Assembly: GCA_047947185.1 (NCBI GenBank)
Contig: CP170502.1
Span: 3,968,001-4,032,000, forward strand
DNA length: 64,000 nt
Source of the DNA: JANQJA01 sp047947185
Lineage (GTDB): Bacteria > Pseudomonadota > Gammaproteobacteria > Pseudomonadales > Azotimanducaceae
Direction: 5' to 3'
Part shown: positions 43,838-52,717 of the stretch, piece by piece
Layout: each line of letters opens with the position of its first letter
Position numbering within the stretch: the first letter of the stretch is position 1
The notes under the pieces: model-generated
What the model was told of the DNA's origin: nothing
What the model saw: the letters and a program-made list of their open reading frames with translations, nothing else
Databases searched by the model: none
Translations under genes and position numbers: made by a program

Positions 43838-43917
43838 ATCCGGCCGCGCATCCGGTGATGGTTGGAGGCATATGAATTGAGACTGTATGATGTCCGCCTC
43901 TTGATGAGGAATCTGCC

Positions 43918-45066
43918 ATGAGTGAGGCGCAAGCAACTCCCCCCGTAAATCCCTATGACTATTACCGTTTCCTGCGTGCTGAGCAACCGGTGTCCCAGGC
44001 GGAAGCGGGCGGTCCCTTCCAGGTAGCCAGACACGCGGACGTGATGAAGGTGTTCCGGGATCATCAGACCTTCTCCAGCGATGTGTCTCTTCGGCCGGAA
44101 GAGGAGCGACGTGTCCCCTCCATGCTGTTCAGTGATCCGCCAATCCATAACAGGTTGCGCAAGCTGGTGAGTTACGCGTTCAAGCCGGGCCACATCGAGG
44201 CGCAGCGCCAGCTGATTGCCGAGCGGTGTGATGAGTTAATGGTTGAGATGCGCGACAAGGGCACTGTGGACCTGGTGGAGGCGCTGGCTGCACCTCTGCC
44301 GGTCACTGTGATTGCCCATATGCTGGGCGTGGTAGAAGGAGACATTCGCCAGTTCAAGGCCTGGTCCGACAAGATCTTCAGCAATATTGCTGAGATACTG
44401 TTTGCAGAACCCGGCCCGGAAGTGGTCAAGGCATCCGAAGAAATGGATGCCTACTTCCTGGAGCGTATCGCGCTGTTGCGGGAGTCACCGGAGGACAACC
44501 TGCTGGGGCGGCTGGTTGAGACGGAGACGGACGAGGGCAAGCTGACCAATGAAGAATTGCTGAGCTTCTGCCGCCTGCTGCTGATTGCCGGCAATGAAAC
44601 AACCACCGGTTTGATCACAGCCAGCGTGCGGATTTTTGATGAGTTCCCGGAAACTTTTGCCCAGGTGCGGCAAAAACCCGAACTCATTCCTACCTTTATC
44701 GAAGAATCGCTGAGGTTTTATTCACCATTCTCTGCCACGGTCCGACGAACCACCTGTGATGTGGAACTCAATGGTACCCGGATACCCAAAGGTGCACTGG
44801 TGATCCCGCTGATCGCTTCTGCCAACCGGGATGAGTCCGTTTTCGACCGGCCTGATGAATTTGTCATCGACCGGCATCCCAATCCCCATGTTGCGTTCGG
44901 TTTTGGTATTCACAATTGCCTGGGGGCACACCTGGCCCGATTGGAAGGACAGATTGCGGTGGCTTCCATGACGAAACACCTGAAAGGTATCCGCCTGGCC
45001 GAAGGTGAGGTCCCGGCGCAGGGCCAGTTGGGTGGGCCAGCCTCACTCATGGTGGTGGTTGAGTAA
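43918..45066 (+). CDS. Cytochrome P450
   Basis: A 382-residue soluble bacterial P450. The heme loop FGFGIHNCLGAHLAR puts the Cys ligand at residue 334; the K helix has EESLRF (E-x-x-R) and the I helix has AGNETT. No ferredoxin or reductase gene is linked, so electron donors are elsewhere. The layout fits CYP107/CYP109-type hydroxylases. It ends next to a convergent hydrolase gene, with a hairpin between them. Confidence 0.94.
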   Translation: MSEAQATPPVNPYDYYRFLRAEQPVSQAEAGGPFQVARHADVMKVFRDHQTFSSDVSLRPEEERRVPSMLFSDPPIHNRLRKLVSYAFKPGHIEAQRQLIAERCDELMVEMRDKGTVDLVEALAAPLPVTVIAHMLGVVEGDIRQFKAWSDKIFSNIAEILFAEPGPEVVKASEEMDAYFLERIALLRESPEDNLLGRLVETETDEGKLTNEELLSFCRLLLIAGNETTTGLITASVRIFDEFPETFAQVRQKPELIPTFIEESLRFYSPFSATVRRTTCDVELNGTRIPKGALVIPLIASANRDESVFDRPDEFVIDRHPNPHVAFGFGIHNCLGAHLARLEGQIAVASMTKHLKGIRLAEGEVPAQGQLGGPASLMVVVE

Positions 45067-45070
45067 ACGC

Positions 45071-45106
45071 GGGTCCGTCTCTGATTCGGTGAGCGAACCC
45101 TTTTTT
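45071..45106 (+). terminator. Probable terminator after the P450 gene
   Basis: An imperfect stem from GGGTCCG to CGAACCC is followed by six T residues at 45101-45106. The stem has several mismatches or wobbles, so strength is uncertain. Confidence 0.45.
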
Positions 45107-45129
45107 GCTTGTTTGAGGGTAATGCCAGG

Positions 45130-45885
45130 CTAGCTGGCAACAAATGCAGTCTCGCGCTGACGATCCCGGGCACCGATCAGGAACTCAAAGGCAAAGTCGA
45201 TTTCTTCCTGGGGTACCTCGGGATGCAGGCCTGGGTTGGCGTGAATACGCTTGTTAGTTGTGCCGAGTGCATCGAATGCCCGTAGGTAACCCTCACGACT
45301 GAACAGTTCGTCCTCCAGCTGCATGAGGAACAGCACGGGACAGGATATCGTGGCCGCGGCCTGCAGGAATTCGCTGGCGTGTGGGAATGAGTCCTGGATC
45401 CCAAAGAGTCCAAGTACGGCAACACCAAAATCATTGCGCGAAGCAATCAGCGGAAAGCCAAAGATCGAGCCCATGGACAGGCCAAAATAGGCAAGCTCCC
45501 GTTTGCCAACCCCGGGCAGTGCCACTACTGCGGCAATTGCCGCGTGCCAGTCTCGCGTCATGTCGCGAAGTGCATCATCTCGCTGAAACTCCGGGAAAAA
45601 AGCCTGGCGCCCGCCTTCCCCCACCTGCCTGCGACCGTGGACCGGACCGTCAAGGGATAAGACCGGTGAGCCTGTTTCCTGCAGGAAACGGTTGGCCAGG
45701 TAGGGAATGGGGGCCTGGTACCTGTCACCTGATGCACCGTGTCCACAGCAGATGAGTCGGCTATTGGGATCAGCCCGTTCAGGAAGCCAGACGGCCCCGG
45801 TGATGTCGCGAGCACCCGCCTGGGTGATACGGAACTCGCGCGTTAAATTGCCAAGATTATCCCTGCCGTCCTGCCATTCAATCAT
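45130..45885 (-). CDS. Alpha/beta hydrolase, acyl-esterase-like
   Basis: The ATG at 45885 gives 251 residues. The oxyanion region is CCGHGASGD, the nucleophile elbow is FGLSMGSIFG (G-x-S-x-G), and the C-terminal acid and His are in LEDEL and GLHPEVP. The frame continues to 46038 but that overlaps the upstream transporter gene; the ATG used gives a 4-bp overlap (ATGA) with its stop. Translation is therefore coupled to the MFS gene. Substrate unknown. Confidence 0.88.
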   Translation of the reverse strand: MIEWQDGRDNLGNLTREFRITQAGARDITGAVWLPERADPNSRLICCGHGASGDRYQAPIPYLANRFLQETGSPVLSLDGPVHGRRQVGEGGRQAFFPEFQRDDALRDMTRDWHAAIAAVVALPGVGKRELAYFGLSMGSIFGFPLIASRNDFGVAVLGLFGIQDSFPHASEFLQAAATISCPVLFLMQLEDELFSREGYLRAFDALGTTNKRIHANPGLHPEVPQEEIDFAFEFLIGARDRQRETAFVAS

Positions 45886-47102
45886 TTGGTTCTCCCCTTG
45901 TCTGTGAGTCGCTTCGCCGCCAGCGCCAGTGGCAGGGCGGCAATAAAAGCGATGAGTCCCGTGATGCCGAAAGCTGTTGACCAGTTGCTGGCTGATGCCA
46001 CGAGCCCAATGATAAGGAAAAACACAAGGCCTGAGCATTCTGCTGCCATTTGCATGACCGAGGTGACAGTGGCGCGCACTCGACCGTCAAGCGTGCGCTG
46101 CAGGAATCCCTGCAGGAGTACCTCGCTTGCTCCTCCGATCAGGAAGGCAAGTGCAACACAGGCGACAACACCGAGGGGTGGCAGGAGGATTGACAGTGCC
46201 AGTACTCCGCCCGACAGCGTCAGGCCAAGCAGTACATGCCAGAGATTGCTCACCCGAAACCGGTGGGCGAAGGTCAGCCCCACTGTCCGGGCCAGCCAGA
46301 TGGCGGCATAGAGTAGTCCAATCCAGGTCAGTGAGAACTCTCCTGACTCCGCAAGCAGGGGTCCGATGTACTCCTCCAGGGTATAGGGGATGACCACAAG
46401 CAGGGCAAAAGCCAGCAGCACAACCTGCAGTTCCCGGGTGGATACCGAATATCTGAAGCCGCTCGTTAGCGTCTGAAGATAGCGCTGTTCCTCTACCTCA
46501 TTGTCGTCCTCCTCATCAGTAAAACGCGCTGGTTCATCAAGCGCAAACATGACCAGGACAGAAGCAAGCACGGGTCCCAGAATGGACAGCACCAGGGGCC
46601 AGAAGAAGCCGGATTCTGCCAGCCAACCACCGACCAGCAGGGCTGTTATCACACCCAAACCTTCTGCCGCCTCACCGAGGCCATAAATCCGCTCAAACGC
46701 ATCGGATGCCTCCTCTTGCATGAGAGTGTCATACAGTAACGATTCGCTGGTACCGCTGATCAGGCTTGAGCCAATGCTCCAGATGACAAACCCCGCAGCG
46801 TAACCCCACCAGTTGGGGAACCACAGCCAGACCAGGAAACACAGGCTGGTGATAAAACCCGCAAGCGCCAGCAGGTTACGGCGCGAGAAGTGATCCGCCA
46901 GTGCGCCGGAAGGGACTTCAAGCACCAGCGCCGTACCGGACCAGATTACAAACAGGGTGGCAAGCGACAGGGCACTGATGCCGCCTGACTGCATCATGAT
47001 GGCGTAGGTCGGGTAAATCAGTACCAGGTCGCGCAGGAAAAACTGGATGGCCCAGATTGCCTGGAAACGCCTTAGGGAAATGCTGTTAGCTGGAGCCGTC
47101 AT
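45882..47102 (-). CDS. MFS transporter
   Basis: A 406-residue inner-membrane protein with 12 predicted helices. Motif A-like loop residues (ADHFSRRNLLALAG) follow helix 2, and the central loop (DEPARFTDEEDDNEVEEQ) is acidic. The overall pattern resembles the MdtG/tetracycline-exporter-like families, with many transported substrates possible. It is coupled to the downstream hydrolase by a 4-bp overlap. Confidence 0.92.
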   Translation of the reverse strand: MTAPANSISLRRFQAIWAIQFFLRDLVLIYPTYAIMMQSGGISALSLATLFVIWSGTALVLEVPSGALADHFSRRNLLALAGFITSLCFLVWLWFPNWWGYAAGFVIWSIGSSLISGTSESLLYDTLMQEEASDAFERIYGLGEAAEGLGVITALLVGGWLAESGFFWPLVLSILGPVLASVLVMFALDEPARFTDEEDDNEVEEQRYLQTLTSGFRYSVSTRELQVVLLAFALLVVIPYTLEEYIGPLLAESGEFSLTWIGLLYAAIWLARTVGLTFAHRFRVSNLWHVLLGLTLSGGVLALSILLPPLGVVACVALAFLIGGASEVLLQGFLQRTLDGRVRATVTSVMQMAAECSGLVFFLIIGLVASASNWSTAFGITGLIAFIAALPLALAAKRLTDKGRTK

Positions 47103-47141
47103 TGGGTCGTTAGCGCACCGGGCCGTTTAACGGCTGGTGAA

Positions 47142-47738
47142 TTATTCTTCCTTCAGCCTGATCAATGACTTTTGTGCCGGAAATTTTGCATTCTTGTCGG
47201 CATAAAATTCGCGAATCCGCTCCATGTCGGCCGGAATGTTGCCAGAAGGGCTGAAGGTGAGCCCAAGCCCTGCAACCTTGTGCTTGTAATCAAGATAGCC
47301 ACAAACCAGCGGGATATTGGCCTCGGTAGCAATCCAGTAGAAGCCACTTTTCCAGTAGGGGGTGTACCTGCGCGTACCAGCAGGCGGTACGACAATGGCG
47401 CATCCGGGTCGGTTGTTGATGTCCTCGGCCAGTTGTTTGACAAGATTGTTGGGGCGGGACCGGTCCACCGGCAACCCACCGACAAACCGCAGTAAGGGAC
47501 CCAGCACACTCTTGAACAGGCTGTCCTTGCCGAGCCAGTTGATGCTGAGGCCCAGTGTGTAGGCAGCACCCAGCAGGTAGATCAGGTCCCAGTTGGAGGT
47601 ATGCGGGGCAGCGATGATGAGCATTCTGGGTGTGTTGGGAACGCTGCCTGTCACCCGCCAGCCGGTGGCCTTCATGACGGTGACGCCCAGCCAGTGTGCC
47701 GCGCGGCTACAACGCGGAAATTCGGTTTCCTGATCCAT
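47142..47738 (-). CDS. PlsC-like 1-acyl-glycerol-phosphate acyltransferase
   Basis: The ATG at 47738 gives 198 residues; the frame is open to 47768. The acyltransferase motifs are APHTSNWD (H-x4-D), GGLPVDRSR and VVPPAGTR. The short length and the PHTSNWD form fit the YihG-like/DUF-type acyltransferases that act on lipids or on outer-membrane precursors. It is the last minus-strand gene before the divergent amidase. Confidence 0.85.
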   Translation of the reverse strand: MDQETEFPRCSRAAHWLGVTVMKATGWRVTGSVPNTPRMLIIAAPHTSNWDLIYLLGAAYTLGLSINWLGKDSLFKSVLGPLLRFVGGLPVDRSRPNNLVKQLAEDINNRPGCAIVVPPAGTRRYTPYWKSGFYWIATEANIPLVCGYLDYKHKVAGLGLTFSPSGNIPADMERIREFYADKNAKFPAQKSLIRLKEE

Positions 47739-47852
47739 GCAGGCTTGTCTCTCACAGGTTCTGTGCACTCATGATCGCACGGTTTGGTTATTCGTGCGCG
47801 GCCTTGCCGACACGGGTAAACTGGCGCAACAACTGGATCCGGGAGCACAGGA

Positions 47853-49238
47853 ATGGCGGAAGAACTCTGGCGTTACAGCGCCCATGAACTGGCTGGCATG
47901 ATTCGCCAGCGTGAGGTATCGAGTCGCGAGGTGGTGATGAGCCATCTCGCCCGCATCGAAGCGGTGAATCCGGCTGTCAATGCTGTGACGGTGGCACTCG
48001 CGGATTCGGCCCTGGCCGCCGCGGACGCGGCGGATGGAACTTCACCCCAGGGTATCTTTCATGGGGTGCCGTTTTCCATCAAGGAAAACATCGACTGTGT
48101 CGGTTCCGCCACTACCCAGGGGCTGCCCGCGTTTGCCGAGGCCCTGCCGGAAATGGATGCACCGGTGGTTGAGCGTATGAAAGCGGCCGGTGCCATTCCC
48201 CTGGCGCGCACCAACCTGCCCGAGATGGCGTTCCGGATAACCACGGACAATCCCCTGCACGGCTGTACCAACAATCCGTTTGATCCAACCAGGACAGCAG
48301 GCGGCTCGAGTGGCGGTGAGGGGGCTGCGCTCGCCACCGGCATGAGTCCACTGGGGTTGGGTAATGATATTGGCGGCTCGCTGCGTAACCCCGCGTTCTG
48401 CTGTGGTATCACGTCGCTGAAGCCCACCACGGGCCGCATTCCGGCGGCCGGTTCAATCCCCGGTGCAGAACAGCCGATCGGGTTTCGCCTTATGGCGGTA
48501 GAAGGGCCCATGGCACGCTCGGTTGCTGACCTCAGGCTGGCGTTGTCGGTACTGGCAGGCTGGCACGTCCGTGATCCGTTTTCTGTCACTGCCCCGCTGA
48601 CAGGCGCGGCCGCGCCCAGGAAAGCAGCGCTGGTGACAGAAATGCCATTCACCCGGTTGCCTGCACCTTTTGTTGCGGCGATTCATCGCGCGGGCCAGGT
48701 GCTCGAAGAGGCAGGCTGGCAAGTGGCAGAGGTAGAGGTGCCGGAACTGGCACGGGTTAACGAGATCTGGGGACGCGTACTGGCCGCGGATATTGAGGCC
48801 ATGCTGCCCCTGCTGTCGCAGTTGATGAGTGAGCGGCCGGTTAACCTGCTGCAGGGGTTGCTGGCAAAATACGATCCGGCGGCCCTGCATGGCACGCAGG
48901 TTTTCATGGAACGTGATCGGCTGGCGATGGCCTGGTCCCGGATGTTTGTGGACTGGCCTGTTGTGATTGGGCCCACCTGGGCGGATCAGCAGTTCCTGCA
49001 CGATGCGGACCTGGATCCCGAGAGCGGGATCGAAACGACGCTGAACCGGCTGCAGTTTATTACCCCCGGGAACCTGCTGGGTATTCCCTCGGTGGCCCTG
49101 CCCTGTGGTACTGCGGCGGGTTTGCCGCTGGGCGTGCAGGTGTATGCCGAGCGTTGGCGGGAAGATCTTTGCCTGGAAGCAGCGGAACTGATTGAGGCGG
49201 CTGTAGGCAGCGCCAAACCCGTTGATCCCGTGGTTTGA
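47853..49238 (+). CDS. Amidase signature family protein
   Basis: A 461-residue enzyme with the catalytic Lys in PFSIKEN, the GGSSGGEGAAL block and GNDIGGSLRNPAFCCGITSLKP. Compared with the amidase at 14946 it lacks the Ser-rich ARI-PAS form and has D-I-G-G-S-L-R-N-P, a variant seen in glutamyl/fatty-acid-amide-type members. Its stop overlaps the next ATG by 1 bp (TGATG), so it is coupled to the TMTC-like gene. Confidence 0.9.
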   Translation: MAEELWRYSAHELAGMIRQREVSSREVVMSHLARIEAVNPAVNAVTVALADSALAAADAADGTSPQGIFHGVPFSIKENIDCVGSATTQGLPAFAEALPEMDAPVVERMKAAGAIPLARTNLPEMAFRITTDNPLHGCTNNPFDPTRTAGGSSGGEGAALATGMSPLGLGNDIGGSLRNPAFCCGITSLKPTTGRIPAAGSIPGAEQPIGFRLMAVEGPMARSVADLRLALSVLAGWHVRDPFSVTAPLTGAAAPRKAALVTEMPFTRLPAPFVAAIHRAGQVLEEAGWQVAEVEVPELARVNEIWGRVLAADIEAMLPLLSQLMSERPVNLLQGLLAKYDPAALHGTQVFMERDRLAMAWSRMFVDWPVVIGPTWADQQFLHDADLDPESGIETTLNRLQFITPGNLLGIPSVALPCGTAAGLPLGVQVYAERWREDLCLEAAELIEAAVGSAKPVDPVV

Positions 49239-50647
49239 TGTTGCGGAAACAGCAAGCACTTCACCTGGGACTCATACTGGTTTCAACCCTGGTGGTGTAC
49301 CTGCAGGTGGCCCAGCATCACTTTGTCTGGGATACCATTCCGTTTGTCCTCGAGAACCCCTGGTTACGCGACCCTGATCTTGCAGACTTCTGGGCCATGA
49401 CCACCCGGGCGCACCATGCCAACTGGCAACCGCTGGTATGGTATTCCCACGCGCTGGACTTTTTCCTCTTTGGTGAGCACCCGGCCGGGCACCATTTGAT
49501 GAATGTTGGCCTGCACCTGGTTAACGCCTGCCTGGTGTATTTCCTGGTGCTGCAGTTACTGTCGTTACCGCAGCCCGCAGCGGGATGGATTGCCTGCCTG
49601 ACCGCGCTGGGTTTTGCGCTGCATCCGCAGCATGTGGAGTCCGTCGCCTGGGTTGTGGAGCGCAAGGATGTGCTCTACAGCATATTTACGCTCGGTTGTT
49701 ATCTTGTTTACCTGCACAGCCGGCGAGAACGAAGTCGTCGCGCCGGGGTTGTAGCCTGGTTGCTGTTTGTCCTGGCACTCATGGCCAAACCCATGGCGGT
49801 CACCGTGCCGGCGATACTGATCCTGCTGGACCTTGCACCACTGCGCCGCTTTGAACTCTCCGCCAGGGACCTGTTGCGGGCGGTGCTCGAAAAAATGCAT
49901 TACTTCCTGCTCAGCCTCGCGGTAGCACTGATCACCCTGCAAACACAGGCAATGGCCATGCCGGAAGCCCTGCCGCTCTGGGTCCGTGCCTTGAATGCGC
50001 TCCACAATACCTGGTTTTATGTCGCCTGTTACCTGTACCCGGTGAACCTCTCTCCTTTCTATCCTTTCCCGACAATGGCGGAGATGCTGGCGCCGGGGTT
50101 CTTGCTGGTTGGCGCACTCTTTTTTGTGACCGCAACGGCCTCTGCGCTGGTTGCCTGGGTCCGGGGGTACCGCTGGCCGCTGGTGCTCCTTGGATTCTAC
50201 CTGGTGACCCTGTTGCCCGTGTCTGGCCTGGTTCATGTGGGTCCAGCCAAGGCGACCGATCATTATGTCTACCTTGCGACCTTGCCCTTGTCGCTGCTCC
50301 TGCCGCTTTTTGGCTACTGGATCCTGCAGCAGGTCCCGCGTGCCCGGGCGGCCGTTTTTGGTCTCGGGATTACCTATTTCCTTGCGCTTGGTGCACTGAC
50401 AAACCTGCAGGTAGAAGTCTGGCGCAATCCCCTCACACTCTGGACCAGAGTGGTCCAACTCTATCCGGAAGCGGCCATGGCCCATCGCAACCTGGCCGCG
50501 GTTTACCTTTCCATGGGTGAGACTGACCTTGCACTTGAGCATGCACGGCTTGCCGCGAGCCAGGGTGGTGAGCCCGCCAGGGCGTACCTGGATGCTCTGC
50601 TAAGGGAACTCGGTGCCGGACAGGCCCGGCAGGGATCTATACAATAG
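49238..50647 (+). CDS. TMTC-like polytopic protein (GT-C/DUF1736 type) with TPR tail
   Basis: The ATG at 49238 gives 469 residues; a TTG three bases earlier is also in frame. About 9-11 hydrophobic segments are seen, with the conserved loop FVWDTIPFVLENPWL, HPAGHHLMNVGLHL and LHPQHVESVAWVVERKDVL, the hallmark of TMTC-type (DUF1736) proteins. The C-terminal part (YPEAAMAHRNLAAVYLSMGETDLALEHARL) is a TPR-like pair. In animals TMTCs are O-mannosyltransferases; the bacterial forms are uncharacterised. Coupled to the amidase by 1 bp. Confidence 0.82.
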   Translation: MLRKQQALHLGLILVSTLVVYLQVAQHHFVWDTIPFVLENPWLRDPDLADFWAMTTRAHHANWQPLVWYSHALDFFLFGEHPAGHHLMNVGLHLVNACLVYFLVLQLLSLPQPAAGWIACLTALGFALHPQHVESVAWVVERKDVLYSIFTLGCYLVYLHSRRERSRRAGVVAWLLFVLALMAKPMAVTVPAILILLDLAPLRRFELSARDLLRAVLEKMHYFLLSLAVALITLQTQAMAMPEALPLWVRALNALHNTWFYVACYLYPVNLSPFYPFPTMAEMLAPGFLLVGALFFVTATASALVAWVRGYRWPLVLLGFYLVTLLPVSGLVHVGPAKATDHYVYLATLPLSLLLPLFGYWILQQVPRARAAVFGLGITYFLALGALTNLQVEVWRNPLTLWTRVVQLYPEAAMAHRNLAAVYLSMGETDLALEHARLAASQGGEPARAYLDALLRELGAGQARQGSIQ

Positions 50648-50710
50648 GTCCTCGGTATTCAATCCACACCATTTACTCTACGTTATTTACTCTAGACAAG
50701 GGGCAGACAA

Positions 50711-51583
50711 GTGAATCCTGGAAAGCTGGGCGTTTGGTACTTTACAGACACAAAATCGGCAGCGGATGCTGCAACATTTGCAAAGCGGCTTGAACAGCTC
50801 GGTTATGGCGCGCTGTGGCTGCCCGAGGCTTATGGCCGGGATCCTTTTGCGCATTCAGCCTGGCTGCTGGCGAACACTGAAAAGCTGGTGCTGGCTACAG
50901 GTATTGCCAGCATTTATAACCGCGAAGCGCCGGCAGCCATGGCAGCCGCACGGACGCTGGCTGAACAATCCGGTGGTCGGTTCATGATGGGGCTGGGGGT
51001 CAGTCACCAGGTAGCTGTAGAGGGGCGGGGGATTGAGTACAAGAAGCCGCTGGCGACCATGCGGGCCTATCTCGAAGGGTTAACCCGGGTACCCTATATG
51101 TCGACGCCACCTGCAGAGGAACCCCCGGTGCTGGTTGCGGCGCTGGGGCCAAAGATGCTTGAGCTTGCTGCGACCAAAGCGAGTGGCGCACACCCGTATT
51201 TTTCTACACCGGAGCACACCCGGCAGGCACGGGAAATTATGGGCCCGGATGCAATGCTCTGTGTTGAACAAAAGGTCGTGCGCGAATCTGATCCACAGAA
51301 GGCGAGGGACCTTGCTCGCGGGGTTGCACAGATTTACCTTGGCCTGCCTAACTACCGCAACAACTGGCTACGCCTCGGAATGACCGAAGCGGATTTTGAG
51401 AACGGCGGCAGCGATCGTTTTATCGACGCAACTTTTGCCTGGGGTGATGCCAGCCGGATTCGCGAACGGATTAATGAACACCTCGATGCGGGTGCCAGCC
51501 ACGTTTGCATTCAGCCGGTGAACCCAAACGGTGTGTTCGGCGATCCTGATATGACCGTGCTGGAACAACTGATTAAAGGCTGA
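50711..51583 (+). CDS. LLM-class flavin/F420-dependent oxidoreductase
   Basis: The GTG at 50711 gives 290 residues in a TIM-barrel of the luciferase-like monooxygenase class: LGVWYF, LEQLGYGALWLPEAYGRDPF, LVLATGIASIYNREAPAAMAAA, GGRFMMGLGVSH and a C-terminal GASHVCIQPV. It resembles TIGR03620-type F420-dependent oxidoreductases, better known in actinobacteria. FMN use cannot be excluded. Its TGA stop is part of a 17-base palindrome at 51581-51597. Confidence 0.85.
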   Translation: MNPGKLGVWYFTDTKSAADAATFAKRLEQLGYGALWLPEAYGRDPFAHSAWLLANTEKLVLATGIASIYNREAPAAMAAARTLAEQSGGRFMMGLGVSHQVAVEGRGIEYKKPLATMRAYLEGLTRVPYMSTPPAEEPPVLVAALGPKMLELAATKASGAHPYFSTPEHTRQAREIMGPDAMLCVEQKVVRESDPQKARDLARGVAQIYLGLPNYRNNWLRLGMTEADFENGGSDRFIDATFAWGDASRIRERINEHLDAGASHVCIQPVNPNGVFGDPDMTVLEQLIKG

Positions 51584-51770
51584 CGGCTACGCCGTCAGGT
51601 TTCTCCGCTGCGGTCGAAACGACAGCGCAGCCGTCATCCCGACCGAAGTGGAGGGATCTCATCGACAGCGCAGCGGTCGTCCCGACCGAAGTGGAGGGAT
51701 CTATCGACAGTGCAGCCGTCATCTCGACTGGAGGCCCGAAGGGCCGGAATGGAGAGATCTCACTCCCGGG
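51581..51770. repeat. Palindromic intergenic repeat copies (third site)
   Basis: A perfect palindrome TGACGGC-TAC-GCCGTCA at 51581-51597 contains the stop codon of the LLM gene. It is followed by GGTTTCTCCGC and GGTCGAAACGAC, then three head-type copies (GTCATCCCGACCGAAGTGGA, GTCGTCCCGACCGAAGTGGA and a decayed GTCATCTCGACTGGA). The last carries a hairpin insertion GGCCC-GAA-GGGCC. This is a shorter, more diverged cluster of the family at 440-1345 and 21375-21990. It lies between two convergent genes. Confidence 0.85.
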
Positions 51771-51788
51771 TACGGGGTTGCTCCGCCG

Positions 51789-52598
51789 TCAGAAAAACAG
51801 GCAGGTGGCCCGCAATTCAATGCTGTATCGGCTTGGCTGTCCTACCGGGACCTCGGGATCTCGGAAAGCGGAGTGGGGCGTCCAGAACCTGCCGTTCCCT
51901 GCCACCATGTCACTGTCGTAGGTGCGGAAAACCACAACCTCGTCCCGGTTCAGCGCTGGATAGCTGTACCACTGGTGGGTGGCGGGGTCTGCGGGTGCAC
52001 TGATTCCCAGGGTATCAAAGTTGAATCCCCCGCCGGCGTAGTCGGTGACCGGGAAACGGAGCACCTCGTCAGGCCCCACCGTTCTTGCGTCACAGAAAGC
52101 AATGGGCATGTCCATTTTTTCAGGTCCCAGATTGCGCCAGAACTGAATGATCACCATGCGTTTTGCACGGTCGATGTCAGCCGGGGTCAGGCCGGCCCGG
52201 GCAAGGCCATTCTGGGCCTGTTCAGTGGGATCACGGTAGCGCTGGCGTATGAGGTCTCCGTAACTTTCCGCAAAATCTGAATGGACAAAAGTAATCGGCG
52301 CAAGATCGCTGTGCTCACGCGCCTTCTCGGGATTACGTTTGATATGGCCACCAACCAGTGCGTGGTCTGAGCCGGTGAGCTGGCGCGCCAGTTCGGCAAT
52401 CTCAGGGTAATGTACGCGCTCGATTTCGGCGTCATCAGCCCAGTTGGTCACTGCTGAATGATGCTGTTTCAACTCAAAGCCGCAGTCTTCCCAGGGACCG
52501 GGTGATTGTGCTCTCCCGTTTTTGATCGTGACGTTCACGGGTTGTGGTTCTATGCCGCTGACGTAGTTCATCTCGGCCTGACACCAGATTGCATTCAT
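51789..52598 (-). CDS. CmcJ/NvfI family oxidoreductase
   Basis: A 269-residue protein. The conserved pieces are FVHSDFAES (H-x-D) and RFWTPHSAFRDP, which match the CmcJ/NvfI (gibberellin-desaturase/AsaB-like) family, with a metal-type H-x-D...H arrangement resembling 2-oxoglutarate/Fe oxygenases. Members act in cephamycin 7-alpha methoxylation and fungal meroterpenoid pathways. No biosynthetic cluster surrounds this gene. It converges on the third repeat site. Confidence 0.85.
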   Translation of the reverse strand: MNAIWCQAEMNYVSGIEPQPVNVTIKNGRAQSPGPWEDCGFELKQHHSAVTNWADDAEIERVHYPEIAELARQLTGSDHALVGGHIKRNPEKAREHSDLAPITFVHSDFAESYGDLIRQRYRDPTEQAQNGLARAGLTPADIDRAKRMVIIQFWRNLGPEKMDMPIAFCDARTVGPDEVLRFPVTDYAGGGFNFDTLGISAPADPATHQWYSYPALNRDEVVVFRTYDSDMVAGNGRFWTPHSAFRDPEVPVGQPSRYSIELRATCLFF

Positions 52599-52717
52599 GC
52601 TGATTTCCCTCGAGTTGTACGGGACCAGAATACCATGATCTGATACGTCGATAAGGTGAAGTATTGTCGACTATGAGAAGATTCCGCGGACACGGATACC
52701 AGATGAGGAGAGCGCGA

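Noticed and set aside
49565..50542. 325-codon minus-strand frame over the TMTC-like gene
   Set aside because: Gln/Arg/His-rich composition typical of antisense reading of a membrane protein; no domain.
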